Source: C7867-002 sp964646515
GTDB lineage: Bacteria > Patescibacteriota > Minisyncoccia > Phycocordibacterales > PALSA-1337
Direction of reading: 5' to 3'
DNA: 39,331 nt
NCBI GenBank assembly: GCA_964646515.1
Contig: CAZYES010000006.1
Location: 1-39,331, forward strand
In this document: positions 38,898 to 39,331 of the stretch, one piece after another
How positions within the stretch are numbered: the first letter of the stretch is position 1
How the letters are laid out: each line of letters begins with the position of its first letter
Position numbers and translations under genes: made by a program
Notes under the pieces: generated by a model
The model's input: the letters and a program-made list of their open reading frames with translations, nothing else
The model's database searches: none
What the model was told of the DNA's origin: nothing

Positions 38898-39331
38898 TTA
38901 TTTAAAACAGCGGGAGGGGCGGACACCCAGTATGTCGCTCTGATTCGCCAGGTCATAGGCATTCACGTAGAGCTTGTGATTGTCAGGGCACCAATAGGAG
39001 TAGACGAGACGAGCGCCCGAGCGGGTAGCTACCCAGACTGCCTTCTCTTCATCTAAATGTTTGCCAGTTTCCTCAAAATATTTCCTCTGAAAGATAATGT
39101 AATCTTCTAGAGTGAGGGTTTGAGCAAGCTTAACGTCTTGACCTTTGATATTTAAAGTGGAGGCTAGTTCAGGACGGTCGTCTAGTTCTTGGGTCTTGTG
39201 GACTAGGATAAGGCGGGGTTGGTCAACGTTTTGACTGACGACATCTGAGAAATCATCCTTGACTTGATAGAAATAATAACCGTTCTCCATTTTCATCTTT
39301 TCTGCAAGATCGGCTAATGGAATATTACCTG
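38898..39331 (-). CDS. unknown protein, 5' end outside the window
   Basis: The frame is open to the right edge (GNIPLADLAEKM precedes the first visible Met in frame), so the gene starts outside the window and only about 144 codons are seen. The visible part is soluble, ends with DILGVRPSRCFK and includes KAVWVATRSGARLVYSYWCP. I do not recognise the family. It is convergent with the helicase gene. Confidence 0.55.
   Translation of the reverse strand, partial: GNIPLADLAEKMKMENGYYFYQVKDDFSDVVSQNVDQPRLILVHKTQELDDRPELASTLNIKGQDVKLAQTLTLEDYIIFQRKYFEETGKHLDEEKAVWVATRSGARLVYSYWCPDNHKLYVNAYDLANQSDILGVRPSRCFK

Overview
The window looks like a piece of a Candidate Phyla Radiation (Patescibacteria, probably Parcubacteria-like) chromosome. 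The support is indirect: moderate A+T content, compact single-copy genes, short family members (UvrC without its C-terminal domain, 318-residue 6-phosphogluconate dehydrogenase), a split transketolase, a ribosomal fragment rplD-rplW-rplB not followed by the rest of the S10 operon, and many genes whose ATG sits at the expected transcription start. No rRNA or CRISPR array is present. The lineage is an inference; a marker-gene tree would settle it.

Left part (1-4 kb): ychF, zwf, a small membrane protein and a cation/Ca2+ exchanger. From 4023 to 8315 lies a 4.3-kb integrated element at the 3' end of tRNA-Ala(CGC). It carries a large serine recombinase and a four-gene cargo operon (HTH regulator, conserved unknown, VOC protein, HhH-GPD DNA glycosylase). 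Its two ends (166 and 133 bp) are repeated without a difference inside the element, in inverted orientation and joined at a shared 4-bp core. That is the junction expected of the excised circle, so the element contains an inverted copy of its own attP-like site, next to an antisense recombinase remnant. Small hairpins, several with GAA/TTC triloops, are scattered through it.

8.3-12.1 kb is a tRNA-rich stretch (Ala CGC, GGC and TGC; Pro GGG and CGG; Val CAC). It holds a DUF6624 protein, a tiny Cys-rich protein, a coiled-coil unknown and a putative RiPP locus: a MvdC/MvdD-like ATP-grasp ligase followed by a 50-residue candidate graspetide precursor and a terminator.

12.1-21.5 kb carries ddl, the nucleotide-excision-repair genes uvrC, uvrA and uvrB, a two-receiver-domain regulator and a histidine kinase. 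21.6-28 kb holds rplB-rplW-rplD, then the non-oxidative pentose-phosphate genes (split transketolase, rpe, rpiB) and a SIMPL-domain protein. 28-39 kb holds a fused L,D-transpeptidase/D,D-carboxypeptidase, gap, pyrD, envelope-type unknowns, lexA with an SOS box inside its operon promoter, pgl, gnd, a VanY-like M15 peptidase, a DEAD-box helicase and a truncated gene at the right edge.

Together zwf, pgl, gnd, rpe, rpiB and the transketolase pair give the oxidative branch and most of the non-oxidative branch of the pentose-phosphate pathway (transaldolase not seen), with gap as the link to lower glycolysis. ddl, the transpeptidase/carboxypeptidase fusion and the M15 peptidase indicate active peptidoglycan remodelling. 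uvrABC, lexA and the element's glycosylase make the window rich in DNA repair.
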